Assembly: GCA_903927685.1 (NCBI GenBank)
Contig: CAIYOB010001542.1
Span: 1 to 25,991 of the forward strand
Direction of reading: 5' to 3'
Source of the DNA: an uncultured Planctomycetaceae bacterium
GTDB lineage: Bacteria; Planctomycetota; Planctomycetia; Pirellulales; Pirellulaceae
DNA length: 25,991 nt
This document shows positions 1 to 7,493 of the stretch, piece after piece. The notes beneath the pieces were generated by a model. It was given only the letters and a program-made list of their open reading frames with translations, ran no database searches and was not told where the DNA came from. The position numbers and the translations under genes were made by a program. Each line of letters begins with the position of its first letter. Positions within the stretch are counted from its first letter, which is position 1.

Positions 1-957
1 CTGATCGATTTGACGACCGTGACCACGTCGATGACGGTCAACCAGCTCCGCGGCCGGTCGATCCGCCTGGACGCCGACGATCCGCAGAAGCTGGCCAACA
101 ACTGGGACGTGGTCTGCCTGGCGCCCGAATTCAGCAAAGGGCTGGACGACTACCAGCGGTTCATCGCCAAGCACAAGACGCTGTTCGGGATCACTGACGA
201 CGGGGCGATCGAAAAGGGCGTCGGCCACGTTCACCCGGCGTTTACCGAGTTGAAGCCGGAGGGTGTGGAGGGGTCGACCGGCCTGTTGAATAGTGAAATG
301 CTCGCCCGGGCCGGCCGGCGGGACGAAGTGCGGGGGCTGTGGAAGATCGGCCAGCCCTACTCGGCCGAGCCGATTCGCGCCTTGGAGACCAGTCCGCTGG
401 GCGGCAGCGGGGGCTTTCCGCCGTTCAAGGGCGCGCACGAGCAATGGAACGACGCCTCGCTGGCGCTGGCCATCGGCAAGGCCGTGCTGCTGTCGTTGTG
501 CGACGCCGAATTGCTGGGGCATCCCGGCATGCTGCACGTGGGCCAGCGCTCCGGCGGGTACGTGCGACTGTTCCTGGAAGAGGCGCGCGACGACGAGGCG
601 GCCTTGTTCACCCAGGCCTTGCACGAAACACTCGGCCCGCTGACCCGGCCCCGCTACGTGATTCCCCGTTCCGTCCATGTCGCCCGCAACACCTGGCTGT
701 CCGCGATCCTGCCCGCGTTTGTCGGGCGATATTTTCAGCGCCGCGAACAGCGCCGCGTGATGCTGCACTCCGTGCCCTCGCTGCTGGCGAGGAACAAAGA
801 GTTGGTGGCGATTTTCCAAGACCACTGGAATCGCTATGTTAGTCCGGGCGAGGCGGTCTATGCCCACCACGGTCCCGGCAAGGACTTGGTCGCCCAGGCC
901 CGCCGGCAAGGCTGGGCGTCCAAAGCCCGCGTTCACGAGAAAGAAATCTTCCTGTAA
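1..957 (+). CDS. SF2 helicase-like protein, C-terminal part (5' end outside window)
   Basis: The frame is open from base 1 and ends at TAA 955-957, giving 318 visible residues. A TTG at 10-12 could be taken as a start but is inside the coding frame, so I treat the gene as truncated by the window edge. The first 25 residues resemble the end of an SF2 helicase core: a hydrophobic/Thr-rich stretch (LIDLTTVTTSMTV, motif V-like) followed by NQLRGRSIR, which fits motif VI (Q..GR..R, arginine finger). The remaining ~290 residues have no domain I recognise; they include an acidic/aromatic segment and a basic tail ending HEKEIFL. The Walker A and DEAH box would lie upstream and cannot be seen. The stop is 12 nt before the next gene, whose Shine-Dalgarno overlaps this stop codon, so the two are probably co-transcribed. 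The helicase call is an inference from one motif block. Confidence 0.55.
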   Translation: MIDLTTVTTSMTVNQLRGRSIRLDADDPQKLANNWDVVCLAPEFSKGLDDYQRFIAKHKTLFGITDDGAIEKGVGHVHPAFTELKPEGVEGSTGLLNSEMLARAGRRDEVRGLWKIGQPYSAEPIRALETSPLGGSGGFPPFKGAHEQWNDASLALAIGKAVLLSLCDAELLGHPGMLHVGQRSGGYVRLFLEEARDDEAALFTQALHETLGPLTRPRYVIPRSVHVARNTWLSAILPAFVGRYFQRREQRRVMLHSVPSLLARNKELVAIFQDHWNRYVSPGEAVYAHHGPGKDLVAQARRQGWASKARVHEKEIFL

Positions 958-969
958 GGAGTCGGTAAT

Positions 970-2151
970 ATGAAATCCGTCAAGTTCTTGGGCTGCCTGG
1001 CCCTCGTTCTCGCATTTCTCGCCCAGTCTGCCGATGCGGAGACCGTGGCCCGTTGCGGCGCGGGGTGGCTGGAACGGATCGACGGCTATCCCGTGCTGCA
1101 CCTGAAGGGCACGCCGTACGAGATGGGGTATCAGCACGGGGTGCTGTTTCGGGACCACGTGCGCGAGAACTCGCGGTACCTGCTGGATGTCAAGGGCGAG
1201 CAGGAGGCGCTGGAGTGGGGCCCGGTACGGCTCAAGCCGCGGGCCTTGATCCAGACGATCGTCGACACGCAGAAGCGTTTCGTCCCGGACCGCTACCTGG
1301 ACGAGATCCGCGGCCTGGCGGACGGCGCGGGCCTGTCGGAGGCCGATGCCCGGCTGGCTAATTTCATTCCCGAGATGTTCCACTGTAGCGGCTTTGCCCT
1401 GCTGAACTCGGCGACCAAGGACGGCACACTGTACCACGGTCGCGTACTGGACTACGCCATCGATTGGCGGCTGCAAGAGCACGCGGTGCTGATCGTGGCC
1501 GAACCCGCGGGCGGGATTCCGTTTGTGAATGTGACCTACGCCGGGTTCATCGGCTCGGTGACCGGGATGAACGCCCGGCACGTGTCGATCGGCGAGATGG
1601 GCGGCAGCGGCATCGGCCATTGGGAAGGCGTCCCGATGGCTTGGCTGATCCGCGACGCCCTCGAGCGGTCGGAAACGTTGGACGACGCGATCCGCATCTT
1701 CCGCGACAGCCCGCGGACGTGCCAGTACTTCTACGTGATCGCCGACGCCAAGACCAATCGCGCGGTGGGGATGGAGGCGTCCTGGAATGCGTTCTTTACC
1801 CTCGAACCCGGCCAATCGCACCCGCTGTTGCCCAAGCCGGTCAAGGACTGTGTGCTGCTGTCCGCCGGCGATCGATACGACGAACTGGCGCGCCGCGCCG
1901 CCGCCGGCTACGGCAGGTTCACGGCCGAGATGGCCCTGCGGCTGATGGACCGTCCCGTGGCCATGAAGTCCAACCTGCACAACGTGCTGTTCGAGCCCAA
2001 AAGCACGCGGCTGTGGGTAGCCAACGCCGGCACCGATCGCCAGCCGGCCGCGGAACGCGAGTACCAGGCGTTTCAGCTGACCGAGTTGCTCGCCCGCCAG
2101 CCCGATCCGGCGGCCCCGGAATTTCCGTTGGGCCAAACGGCACGCCGGTAG
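970..2151 (+). CDS. Secreted C45-family peptidase / acyl-CoA:6-APA acyltransferase-like Ntn hydrolase
   Basis: This 393-residue protein has a signal peptide (residues 1-23: KSVKFLG, hydrophobic core, SADA cleavage site) and so acts outside the cytoplasm. The early motif GTPYEMGYQHG is typical of the C45/AAT/choloylglycine-hydrolase-like Ntn fold, where the proenzyme cuts itself before a cysteine that becomes the N-terminal nucleophile. The candidate nucleophile is Cys139 in EMFHCSGFAL, preceded by a ~115-residue propeptide-like segment, the usual arrangement. Further family-like segments are GRVLDYAIDW and the Gly-rich GFIGSVTGMNARHVSIGEMGG. Such enzymes hydrolyse or form amide bonds of acyl-amino acids, penicillins or lipopeptides; the substrate cannot be told here. 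AAGGAG at 956-961 is placed correctly for this ATG and overlaps the upstream stop. Secretion of a C45 enzyme recurs in planctomycetes. Confidence 0.8.
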   Translation: MKSVKFLGCLALVLAFLAQSADAETVARCGAGWLERIDGYPVLHLKGTPYEMGYQHGVLFRDHVRENSRYLLDVKGEQEALEWGPVRLKPRALIQTIVDTQKRFVPDRYLDEIRGLADGAGLSEADARLANFIPEMFHCSGFALLNSATKDGTLYHGRVLDYAIDWRLQEHAVLIVAEPAGGIPFVNVTYAGFIGSVTGMNARHVSIGEMGGSGIGHWEGVPMAWLIRDALERSETLDDAIRIFRDSPRTCQYFYVIADAKTNRAVGMEASWNAFFTLEPGQSHPLLPKPVKDCVLLSAGDRYDELARRAAAGYGRFTAEMALRLMDRPVAMKSNLHNVLFEPKSTRLWVANAGTDRQPAAEREYQAFQLTELLARQPDPAAPEFPLGQTARR

Positions 2152-2457
2152 GTGGACTTGGCGAGCGGCCGGCTGTTAACGCCAGTCAGCCGCCCACCAG
2201 AATAGGGTACCTGCCGCGGCGGACGGCTCTGATCAGATAGGTCGGGAGAGTTGCTTCGCGGCTGTCACAAACGTCTCGCCCCTGCAGATAAGACGGGTCC
2301 GTTCTGTGAATCTCGTCGCAGGTAGGCGACTCCGTCAGAAGTTAAGGAATTTGATTCGAGTATGGGGTGGCGGCTTTTCAGCAGCCAACCCTATCTGCTA
2401 GTCTAACCCGAATGTAGTCTGGATCATCCACATCTCTTCCCGTATCAAGGTGTCTCA
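2152..2457. other. Intergenic region upstream of the DUF1559 gene
   Basis: This 306-base stretch has no convincing gene. It is more AT-rich than its flanks in the last 120 bases, as expected for a promoter region. A small stem (GTCGC 2315-2319 with GCGAC 2326-2330, 6-nt loop) is present. A weak -35/-10-like pair (TTTTCA, 18-nt spacer, TAGTCT) lies about 50 bases upstream of the next start, but it matches consensus too poorly to call a promoter. Confidence 0.4.
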
Positions 2458-3354
2458 ATGACTCGCAAGGCGTTCACACTGGTCGAATTACTCGTCGTCA
2501 TAGCGATTATCGGAATCCTGGTCGCTCTGTTATTGCCGGCCATTCAAGCCGCGCGCGAGGCGGCCCGCCGGTCGGAATGCGGAAACAAGCTCAAGCAACT
2601 CGGATTGTCGCTGCAGAATTATCACGACACCTGGAAAACGCTGCCTTGCGGAGGATTTCAGGAAACTCAAATGAGCTGGCACGTATCCGTTCTGCCTTTC
2701 ATTGAACAGCAGACCCTGTTCGACCAGTTCGCCTTCACCACGGGCGCCTACACTCAAGCGAACAAGAATGCGCTCGCCGCGAATCCGATACCGGCTTACC
2801 TCTGCCCGAGCGCGGTGATCAAGATGTCGCAGGAAACCGCCACCCTGTGGACGACCCACTACTATGGAAACATGGGGCCCAAGGGTATCAATCCGGTAAC
2901 GGGTCAGCCCTACCAAGGCAACATGACCACGCTGCCAGGTGGCACGTGCAATGAAGGTGTGCATGGCGGGTTGTCCAATCAAGGCGTGATCCGAACGAAC
3001 CAAGTCCGGCCGTTGGCCGATATTCTGGATGGGACCTCCAACACGCTGATGGTCGGCGAAAGGTCGTGGGCTCAGAGAAATGCCGCCACAGGGTATGAGC
3101 GTTATCGCGATTGGGTCCGCGGTTCCATTGGGACCCCTGACTGCTGGAGCTGCGGCGCGAAAAATGTGGCCTTGCCCATCAATAATCAGAATGTAACCAA
3201 GTTCAATGACATTGCGTTCGGAAGCGAGCATCCGGGCGGAGCACAATTTGTGAAAGTCGATGGTTCGACAAATTTCCTCGCGGAAGCCATCGACATGAAC
3301 TTGTACCTGTCGCTGGCCAGTCGCGATGGCGCCGAGACCTTGGCATCGTATTAG
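2458..3354 (+). CDS. DUF1559 domain-containing prepilin-type protein
   Basis: This 298-residue protein starts with a textbook type IV pilin-like N-terminus: FTLVELLVVIAIIGILVALL followed by PAIQAAREAARR, with the conserved Glu at mature position 5. It would be anchored in the inner membrane by this helix, cut and methylated by a prepilin peptidase, and assembled or exported by a T2SS/T4P-like machine. After the helix comes the DUF1559 body (KLKQLGLSLQNYHDTWKTLP, LPFIEQQTLFDQF) and the usual C-terminal signature SEHPGGAQFVKVDGS. Planctomycete genomes carry dozens of these; the role is unknown, perhaps surface or pseudopilin structures. The residue before the cleavage point is Ala (RKA/FTLVE), where most family members have Gly. 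The start is supported by AAGGTG at 2446-2451. The lipoprotein gene starts 32 bases downstream and is probably in the same transcript. Confidence 0.95.
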   Translation: MTRKAFTLVELLVVIAIIGILVALLLPAIQAAREAARRSECGNKLKQLGLSLQNYHDTWKTLPCGGFQETQMSWHVSVLPFIEQQTLFDQFAFTTGAYTQANKNALAANPIPAYLCPSAVIKMSQETATLWTTHYYGNMGPKGINPVTGQPYQGNMTTLPGGTCNEGVHGGLSNQGVIRTNQVRPLADILDGTSNTLMVGERSWAQRNAATGYERYRDWVRGSIGTPDCWSCGAKNVALPINNQNVTKFNDIAFGSEHPGGAQFVKVDGSTNFLAEAIDMNLYLSLASRDGAETLASY

Positions 3355-3386
3355 TTGACCACCTTGAAGACGAAGGGCAGAACGCT

Positions 3387-3818
3387 ATGTCGGTTCGCTG
3401 TGTTGCCTTGTTGTTGTTCGTGACGGCTGTCGCGCTGGGCGGATGTTCCAAGTCCGACGTATCTCGGTACGACGTCTCAGGGACGGTCACCTTCAGTGGC
3501 CAACCTGTGCCCAGCGGGTCGATCACTTTTCAACCGGCCGTGGGAAACGAAGGTCCCGGTGGTTATGCCACCATTAAGGACGGAAAATACGACACGGCTC
3601 AGGACGGCAAGGGCCCGACCGGAGGTCCGCATCACGTGACGATCGCGGGCTACGACGGCAACGCCGATCCGGGCAACGAGAAGCCGTATGGCGCGCCATT
3701 GTTCGACGCTTATCAGACCAAGGTGGACCTGCCCAAGGAGGCCACGACGCAGAACTTCGAGGTTCCTGCCTCGGCTAAGCCCCGGCCGAGAGCGGTCAAC
3801 CCGAACCAACCGGCGTAG
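3387..3818 (+). CDS. Small lipoprotein with carboxypeptidase-regulatory-like fold
   Basis: This 143-residue protein has a lipoprotein signal: basic start MSVR, hydrophobic core, and lipobox LGGC with Cys20 as the lipidation site, so it is probably membrane anchored on the exterior face. The mature part begins with YDVSGTVTFSGQPVPSGSITFQP, the pattern of beta-sandwich carboxypeptidase-regulatory-like/transthyretin-like domains, then GGYATIKDGKYDT and GPHHVTIAGYDG, and ends in a Pro-rich tail. Proteins of this shape typically sit directly after DUF1559 genes in planctomycetes, as here (32-base gap), which suggests the two products work together on the cell surface. No enzyme residues are expected. 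Function is unknown; the fold call rests on the VSGTVTFxGxPVP-like motif. Confidence 0.85.
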   Translation: MSVRCVALLLFVTAVALGGCSKSDVSRYDVSGTVTFSGQPVPSGSITFQPAVGNEGPGGYATIKDGKYDTAQDGKGPTGGPHHVTIAGYDGNADPGNEKPYGAPLFDAYQTKVDLPKEATTQNFEVPASAKPRPRAVNPNQPA

Positions 3819-4203
3819 TGCGGTCCGATCGACGGGGCGTGACGAGCGCCGGAGTGGCCAGCAAGTGCGGCTTGCCGAGAACCGGTCCGGCGACGAATCA
3901 CGGCGTCCAAAACTGGGTGATGGACGCGCCCCAGCGTGTGGCACTGGTGGCTCGTCCGTAGTTCGTTGGCCAAGATCCGGCGAGCGGCCGTGCCGGCGGG
4001 CGAGTCCGCGCCCCACGCCACCTGCGCGGTCCTGAATCGCAGAGCCCCAGCCCGGCGTGGCTTTACTTGTGCTCGTCCCCGTGCTACCGTAAACGGCCGT
4101 CGGAGTCGTAAACGCCGGAGTTCGGCGAGGCCAGCCGAACCCAGCCCCGGTAGCCGGCTCGGCTCCCATTTCCAATCGAAAATGCCTTCCACAGGAGTGC
4201 CCC
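3819..4203. other. Intergenic region upstream of the oxidoreductase
   Basis: 385 bases with no supported gene. Visible structure: an 8-nt direct repeat CGTAAACG at 4088-4095 and 4107-4114 (19 bases apart), and a hairpin TTCGGC 4121-4126 / GCCGAA 4134-4139 with 7-nt loop. TTTACT 4062-4067 and TACCGT 4085-4090 are separated by 17 bases and could be a weak sigma70-type promoter for the oxidoreductase; the match is poor. AGGAG at 4192-4196 is the ribosome binding site of the next gene. Confidence 0.35.
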
Positions 4204-5712
4204 ATGTCGCACGTGACTCGTCGCCGTTTCCTGCAGACTTCCCTGGCCGCAGCGGCCGCATTTTCCGGTGTTCCGCACATTGCCCGGGCCAAGGATCCCA
4301 ACGGCAAATTGGGCGTGGTGATCGTCGGCGTCCGCGGCCGCGGCGGCGATCATATCGGCGGGTTCCTGGGCGATCCGCGGACGGTCATCCTGTACCTGGT
4401 CGATCCCGACGAGAAAGTGGGCCGCGACCGGTGCGAGCAGGTCGGCAAGAAACAGGGGGTCAAGCCCAAGCATGTCCGCGACATGCGCGAGGCGTTCCAG
4501 GACCCGGCGGTCGATCTGGTCAGCTCGGCAACCCCGAATCACTGGCATGCTTTGAGCGCCATCTGGGCGATGCAGGCGGGCAAGGACGTGTACGTCGAGA
4601 AGCCCGCGTGCCACGAGATCGCCGAAGGCACCGCGATGATCGCCGCGGCCGCCAAGTACGGCCGCATCTGCCAAGTGGGGACCCAGTGCCGGTCGCATAA
4701 AGCCATCCGCGAGGCGATGCAGTTCGTCCACGACGGCGGCATCGGCGAAGTGAAACTCGCCCGCGGCTTGTGCTACAAACGCCGCAAGTCGATCGGAGCC
4801 AAGGGGGACTATCCGGTTCCCGCCGAGGTCGATTTCGAGCTGTGGTCGGGGCCGGCCCCGTTCACGACTCCCAAAGTCACCCGGCCCCAGTTCCATTACG
4901 ACTGGCATTGGCAGCGGCTGTACGGCAACGGCGATTCGGGCAACCAGGGCCCGCACCAGACGGACATCGCCCGCTGGGGACTGGGCATGGACCGGCACCC
5001 GAACAGCGTCATCACCTACGGCGGCCGATTGGGCTACCAGGCCGAACGCCAGGACGACAGCTACGTCGACGCCGGCGACACGGCGAACACCGAGGTGTCG
5101 ATCTTTGACTACGGGGATAAGTGCCTGGTGTTCGAAACCCGCGGACTGTCCGTCGATAACTGTGCCGACGAAGAACTGAACCGCCTGTTCGGCAGCAACA
5201 GCGGCGGCAAGGTCGGCGTGGTGTTCTACGGCAGCGAGGGCTACCTGGTCCAGCGGACCTACGAGGACTGCGAAGCGTTCGACAAGTCGTTCCAGTCCAT
5301 CAAGCGTTTCCGGGGCGGCGGGGACCACTATGGCAACTTCATCGACGCTTGCCTGAGTCGCAAACCCGAGCAGTTGAACGCCGCGATCCGCGAAGGCCAC
5401 TTGTCCGCGGCCCTGGCTCACCTGGGCAACATCTCGTATTACCTGGGCGAGAACAACCGCGTGTCGGCCGACGAAGCCGCCAAGGTCTTGGCCGGCGTCA
5501 AGAGCCTGGACGACAATGCCGCCACCTTGCAGCGGACACTGCGGCACTTGACGGACAACGGCACGGATCTGGCCAAGTACCCGATCTCGCTCGGTCCGCA
5601 GCTGAAGTTCGACCCGGACAAGGAAGTCTTCCCCGACTCGCCCGCAGCCACCGCCATGGTGACCCGTGAGTACCGCGAAGGCTTCGTCTGCCCCGCGGCG
5701 GACAAGGTCTGA
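4204..5712 (+). CDS. Gfo/Idh/MocA-family oxidoreductase with Tat signal
   Basis: A 502-residue NAD(P)-dependent oxidoreductase of the glucose-fructose oxidoreductase/inositol dehydrogenase family. The N-terminus carries a twin-arginine signal (TRRRFLQTS, residues 5-13, Ala-rich core, ARA cleavage site near residue 29), so it is predicted to be exported folded with its cofactor. The Rossmann part follows (LGVVIVGVRGRGGDHIGGF), then the NHWHALSAIWAMQAGKDVYVEKP block with the family's EKP motif at residues 132-134. The C-terminal sugar-binding domain includes GNQGPHQTDIARW, resembling the catalytic Asp/His region of the family. The substrate is unknown; exported members in planctomycetes are thought to act on sugars or sugar acids, which fits the nearby glycoside hydrolases. 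AGGAG lies 7 bases before the ATG. It is flanked by a long upstream spacer and a convergent gene, so it appears monocistronic. Confidence 0.93.
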   Translation: MSHVTRRRFLQTSLAAAAAFSGVPHIARAKDPNGKLGVVIVGVRGRGGDHIGGFLGDPRTVILYLVDPDEKVGRDRCEQVGKKQGVKPKHVRDMREAFQDPAVDLVSSATPNHWHALSAIWAMQAGKDVYVEKPACHEIAEGTAMIAAAAKYGRICQVGTQCRSHKAIREAMQFVHDGGIGEVKLARGLCYKRRKSIGAKGDYPVPAEVDFELWSGPAPFTTPKVTRPQFHYDWHWQRLYGNGDSGNQGPHQTDIARWGLGMDRHPNSVITYGGRLGYQAERQDDSYVDAGDTANTEVSIFDYGDKCLVFETRGLSVDNCADEELNRLFGSNSGGKVGVVFYGSEGYLVQRTYEDCEAFDKSFQSIKRFRGGGDHYGNFIDACLSRKPEQLNAAIREGHLSAALAHLGNISYYLGENNRVSADEAAKVLAGVKSLDDNAATLQRTLRHLTDNGTDLAKYPISLGPQLKFDPDKEVFPDSPAATAMVTREYREGFVCPAADKV

Positions 5713-5780
5713 GGAGCTGTCGGTCGGGTGGTTGGGGGCAAGCCCGAGAAAGAACGATGGCGAGCCCCCGAACTCGGCCG

Positions 5781-5807
5781 CTGGGGACTCGCTGCGCTCG
5801 ACCCCAG
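5781..5807. terminator. Imperfect hairpin between convergent genes
   Basis: CTGGGG (5781-5786) can pair with CCCCAG (5802-5807), and part of the 15-base interior can pair again (GC/GC). It lies in the 148-base gap between the convergent oxidoreductase and selD genes, where a bidirectional terminator is expected. There is no T-run on either strand, so an intrinsic terminator is not assured. An alternative is a dispersed repeat. Confidence 0.3.
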
Positions 5808-5860
5808 GCACCCCAACGTCAGGCATTCACGGCGCACTGGCCCCCACCGAACGTCACGGC

Positions 5861-6916
5861 TCAGGGCCGGATCACGATCCTCGCCGTCTCCTGCGGCACG
5901 ATCCGGCCGACGACACAGGCCGCTGCGGCCCCGGCGGCCCGGGCGTGGGCAACCAGGTCTTCCGCCCGCTCGGCCGGCACGCTGATCAGCAGCCCGCCAG
6001 AGGTCTGCGGATCGAACAGGAACTCGGCCAGCCGCTCATCCGACTGGCCCGCGAAACGCAGCCGTGATTCGGCGAATCCCCGGTTGGAGCGACTGGCCCG
6101 CGTGCGATTACTGCCTTCGGCCAGCGGTTCCGCGCCCGGCAGGATCGGCAGCAGATGCACTTCCAGCACCGCCGTCACGCCGCTGGCTTCGGCCATCTCC
6201 CCGGCGTGACCGACCAGTCCGAACCCCGTGATATCCGTCGCTGCGTTGGCGCGCAGCGCCCGGGCCGCATCGCGACCGGGGATGTTCAGCTGGGTCATAC
6301 TTGCACAAGCGGCGGCGAATGTGTCGGCCGGGCACCGTCCCGCCTTGTTGGCCGTGGTGACGAATCCCGTGCCCAGGGCTTTGGTCAGCACCAGGGCATC
6401 GCCCGGACGAGCCTTCTGATTGGTGATCAGCTGCTGCGGATGCACGACGCCGGTCACGGACAGTCCGTACTTGATTTCCGCGTCCCGCACCGAGTGGCCG
6501 CCGACAATCACCGCTCCGGCCTGCAGGACCCGGTCGCTGCCGCCGCGGAGGATCTCGGCCAGGATGCTCAAGTCCAGTTCTTTGTCCGGGAAGCCGACGA
6601 TATTCAAGGCCGTAGTCGGCTGGGCGCCCATCGCGTACACGTCCGACAGCGAGTTCGCGGCGGCAATCTGGCCGTAGACGAACGGATCGTCCACCAGCGG
6701 CGGAAAGAAATCCAGCGACTGGACGATCAGCAGGTCCTCGCGCAGCCGATAAACGCCCGCGTCGCTGAACCCTTCGGTGCCGACGACCAGGTTCGGATCG
6801 TGAAAACGAGGCAAGTTCTGCACCAACTGGGCAGTCCCCTCCTGGGGCAACTTGCCCGCTCACCCCGCACAGCTGGCGTAGTCCATCAGGCGTTTCTCTC
6901 GTCCCGACAACGTCAT
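5861..6916 (-). CDS. selD: Selenide, water dikinase (selenophosphate synthetase), Sec-containing
   Basis: SelD makes selenophosphate from selenide and ATP, the selenium donor for selenocysteine and 2-selenouridine. The body matches the family: SLDFFPPLVDDPFVYGQIAAANSLSDVYAMGA and TDITGFGLVGH hold the Asp residues that bind Mg-ATP, then GGHSVRDAEIKYGLSVTG and FDPQTSGGLL. A conventional reading would begin at TTG 6850 and lack the catalytic N-terminus. Reading upstream in the same frame gives ATG 6916 and the segment RLMDYASCAG-UGA-AGKLPQEG: the UGA at 6862-6860 (residue 19) falls exactly at the catalytic Cys position (Cys17 of E. coli SelD), three residues before the essential Lys (here Lys22). 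I therefore read it as selenocysteine, giving 351 residues, the family's usual length. The true stop is another UGA, 5863-5861. No strong Shine-Dalgarno precedes ATG 6916; ATG at 6886 (Met11) is an alternative. Sec in SelD requires selA, selB and selC elsewhere in the genome. Confidence 0.93.
6829..6857 (-). promoter_or_regulatory. Putative bacterial SECIS hairpin in selD
   Basis: Immediately 3' of the in-frame UGA (6862-6860) the mRNA can fold into one long stem-loop. GGGCA (nt 3-7 after UGA) pairs with UGCCC (27-31), GU (9-10) with AC (25-26), and CCCC (13-16) with GGGG (21-24). This leaves a bulged A, a bulged UG and the apical loop AGGA. The loop begins 17 nt after UGA and has G in its second position, with a bulged U on the 5' arm, as in known bacterial SECIS elements recognised by SelB. 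The folding was done by eye. Confidence 0.65.
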
Positions 6917-7120
6917 CGTTGGTATCCCGGTCCAGGGGTGCGGCATTCGCGGCGATGCCAGGAGTTGGTTCGCCAAGACCTGTCCGCTGAGCTTGGCGCG
7001 TTCGTCCCACGCCGTCCGCCGGTGTCCCGCGCCAGGATTATACCGTTTCAGCGATTGAGAGAAACCGGGGGCAGGGGTATCCTGGATTGGATGCCGTGGG
7101 CCTTGATCGGACTGCTGCGC

Positions 7121-7216
7121 ACAGTAACCCGAAGCGCCAGCGAGAGGGCTGCCCCACTCGCTGCCCCACTCGCTGCCCCACTCGCTGCCCCACTCGCTGG
7201 CGCTTCGGGTTACTGT
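7121..7216. repeat. 24-bp perfect inverted repeat enclosing four 12-bp tandem repeats
   Basis: The arms 7121-7144 and 7193-7216 are exact reverse complements over 24 bp (starting ACAGTAACCCGAAGCGCCAG). Within the 48-base loop plus the start of the right arm lie four perfect copies of CTGCCCCACTCG (7149-7160, 7161-7172, 7173-7184, 7185-7196). Translating either strand yields SNPKRQR, which from memory recurs as a spurious peptide in planctomycete genomes, so this is probably a dispersed REP/MITE-like element. It lies between divergent genes, so a terminator role is less likely. No transposase is present and no target-site duplication is evident. Confidence 0.85.
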
Positions 7217-7261
7217 CGCCATTGTTAGCACTTTGCACAATACGCCGATCAACGCCACGCC

Positions 7262-7420
7262 ATGACCGCAGTGTGGCGCAAAGATCGACCGCATGGTCCC
7301 AGGAGGACTTCCGAGCGGTACATCAACGTCCCGCTGGAAGCCGCCTTTTACGGCCTGCCCGCGTTCTGGCGGGAGGTCCTGGAAGGGCGCCAGCCGCAAC
7401 TGCCGACGGAATGGCAATGA
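7262..7420 (+). pseudogene. Possible short ORF or C-terminal gene remnant (52 codons)
   Basis: An ATG at 7262 opens 52 codons to TGA 7418-7420. The second half (RYINVPLEAAFYGLPAFWREVLEG) has a balanced, protein-like composition unlike the Arg/Pro-rich noise in the other frames here. No Shine-Dalgarno is evident and no family is recognised. It may be the tail of a gene broken by the adjacent inverted-repeat element, a small real gene, or chance. Confidence 0.25.
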
Positions 7421-7493
7421 AGCTCCCAGGTCGGCGGTGACTGTTCCACGAAGCGTTTCAAGTATGTCAGTCGCCATCCAAGGAAAATGCAGC

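Larger units (their letters stand above)
6917..7493. other. Divergent intergenic region between selD and the GH28-like gene
   Basis: About 580 bases separate the divergent starts, so promoters for both genes should lie here, though none is obvious. The region holds the large inverted repeat (7121-7216) and a 52-codon open frame (7262-7420), both listed separately. I searched for a selC-like tRNA and saw none. Frames that run through it into the GH28-like gene look non-coding. Confidence 0.4.

Noticed and set aside
4084..5826. 580-codon open frame on the minus strand
   Set aside because: Antisense to the Tat-signal oxidoreductase; composition artefact without motifs.
6917..7120. selC (tRNA-Sec) gene upstream of selD
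   Set aside because: Searched because SelD appears to be a selenoprotein; no tRNA-like arms or TTCGAATCC-type T-loop found.
7121..7216. Tandem/inverted repeat as a CRISPR array
   Set aside because: Units are 12 bp with no unique spacers and no cas genes nearby.
7293..7493. N-terminal extension of the GH28-like protein from 7293
   Set aside because: It would place 67 Arg/Ser/Pro-rich residues before a clear signal peptide; ATG 7494 has a ribosome site.
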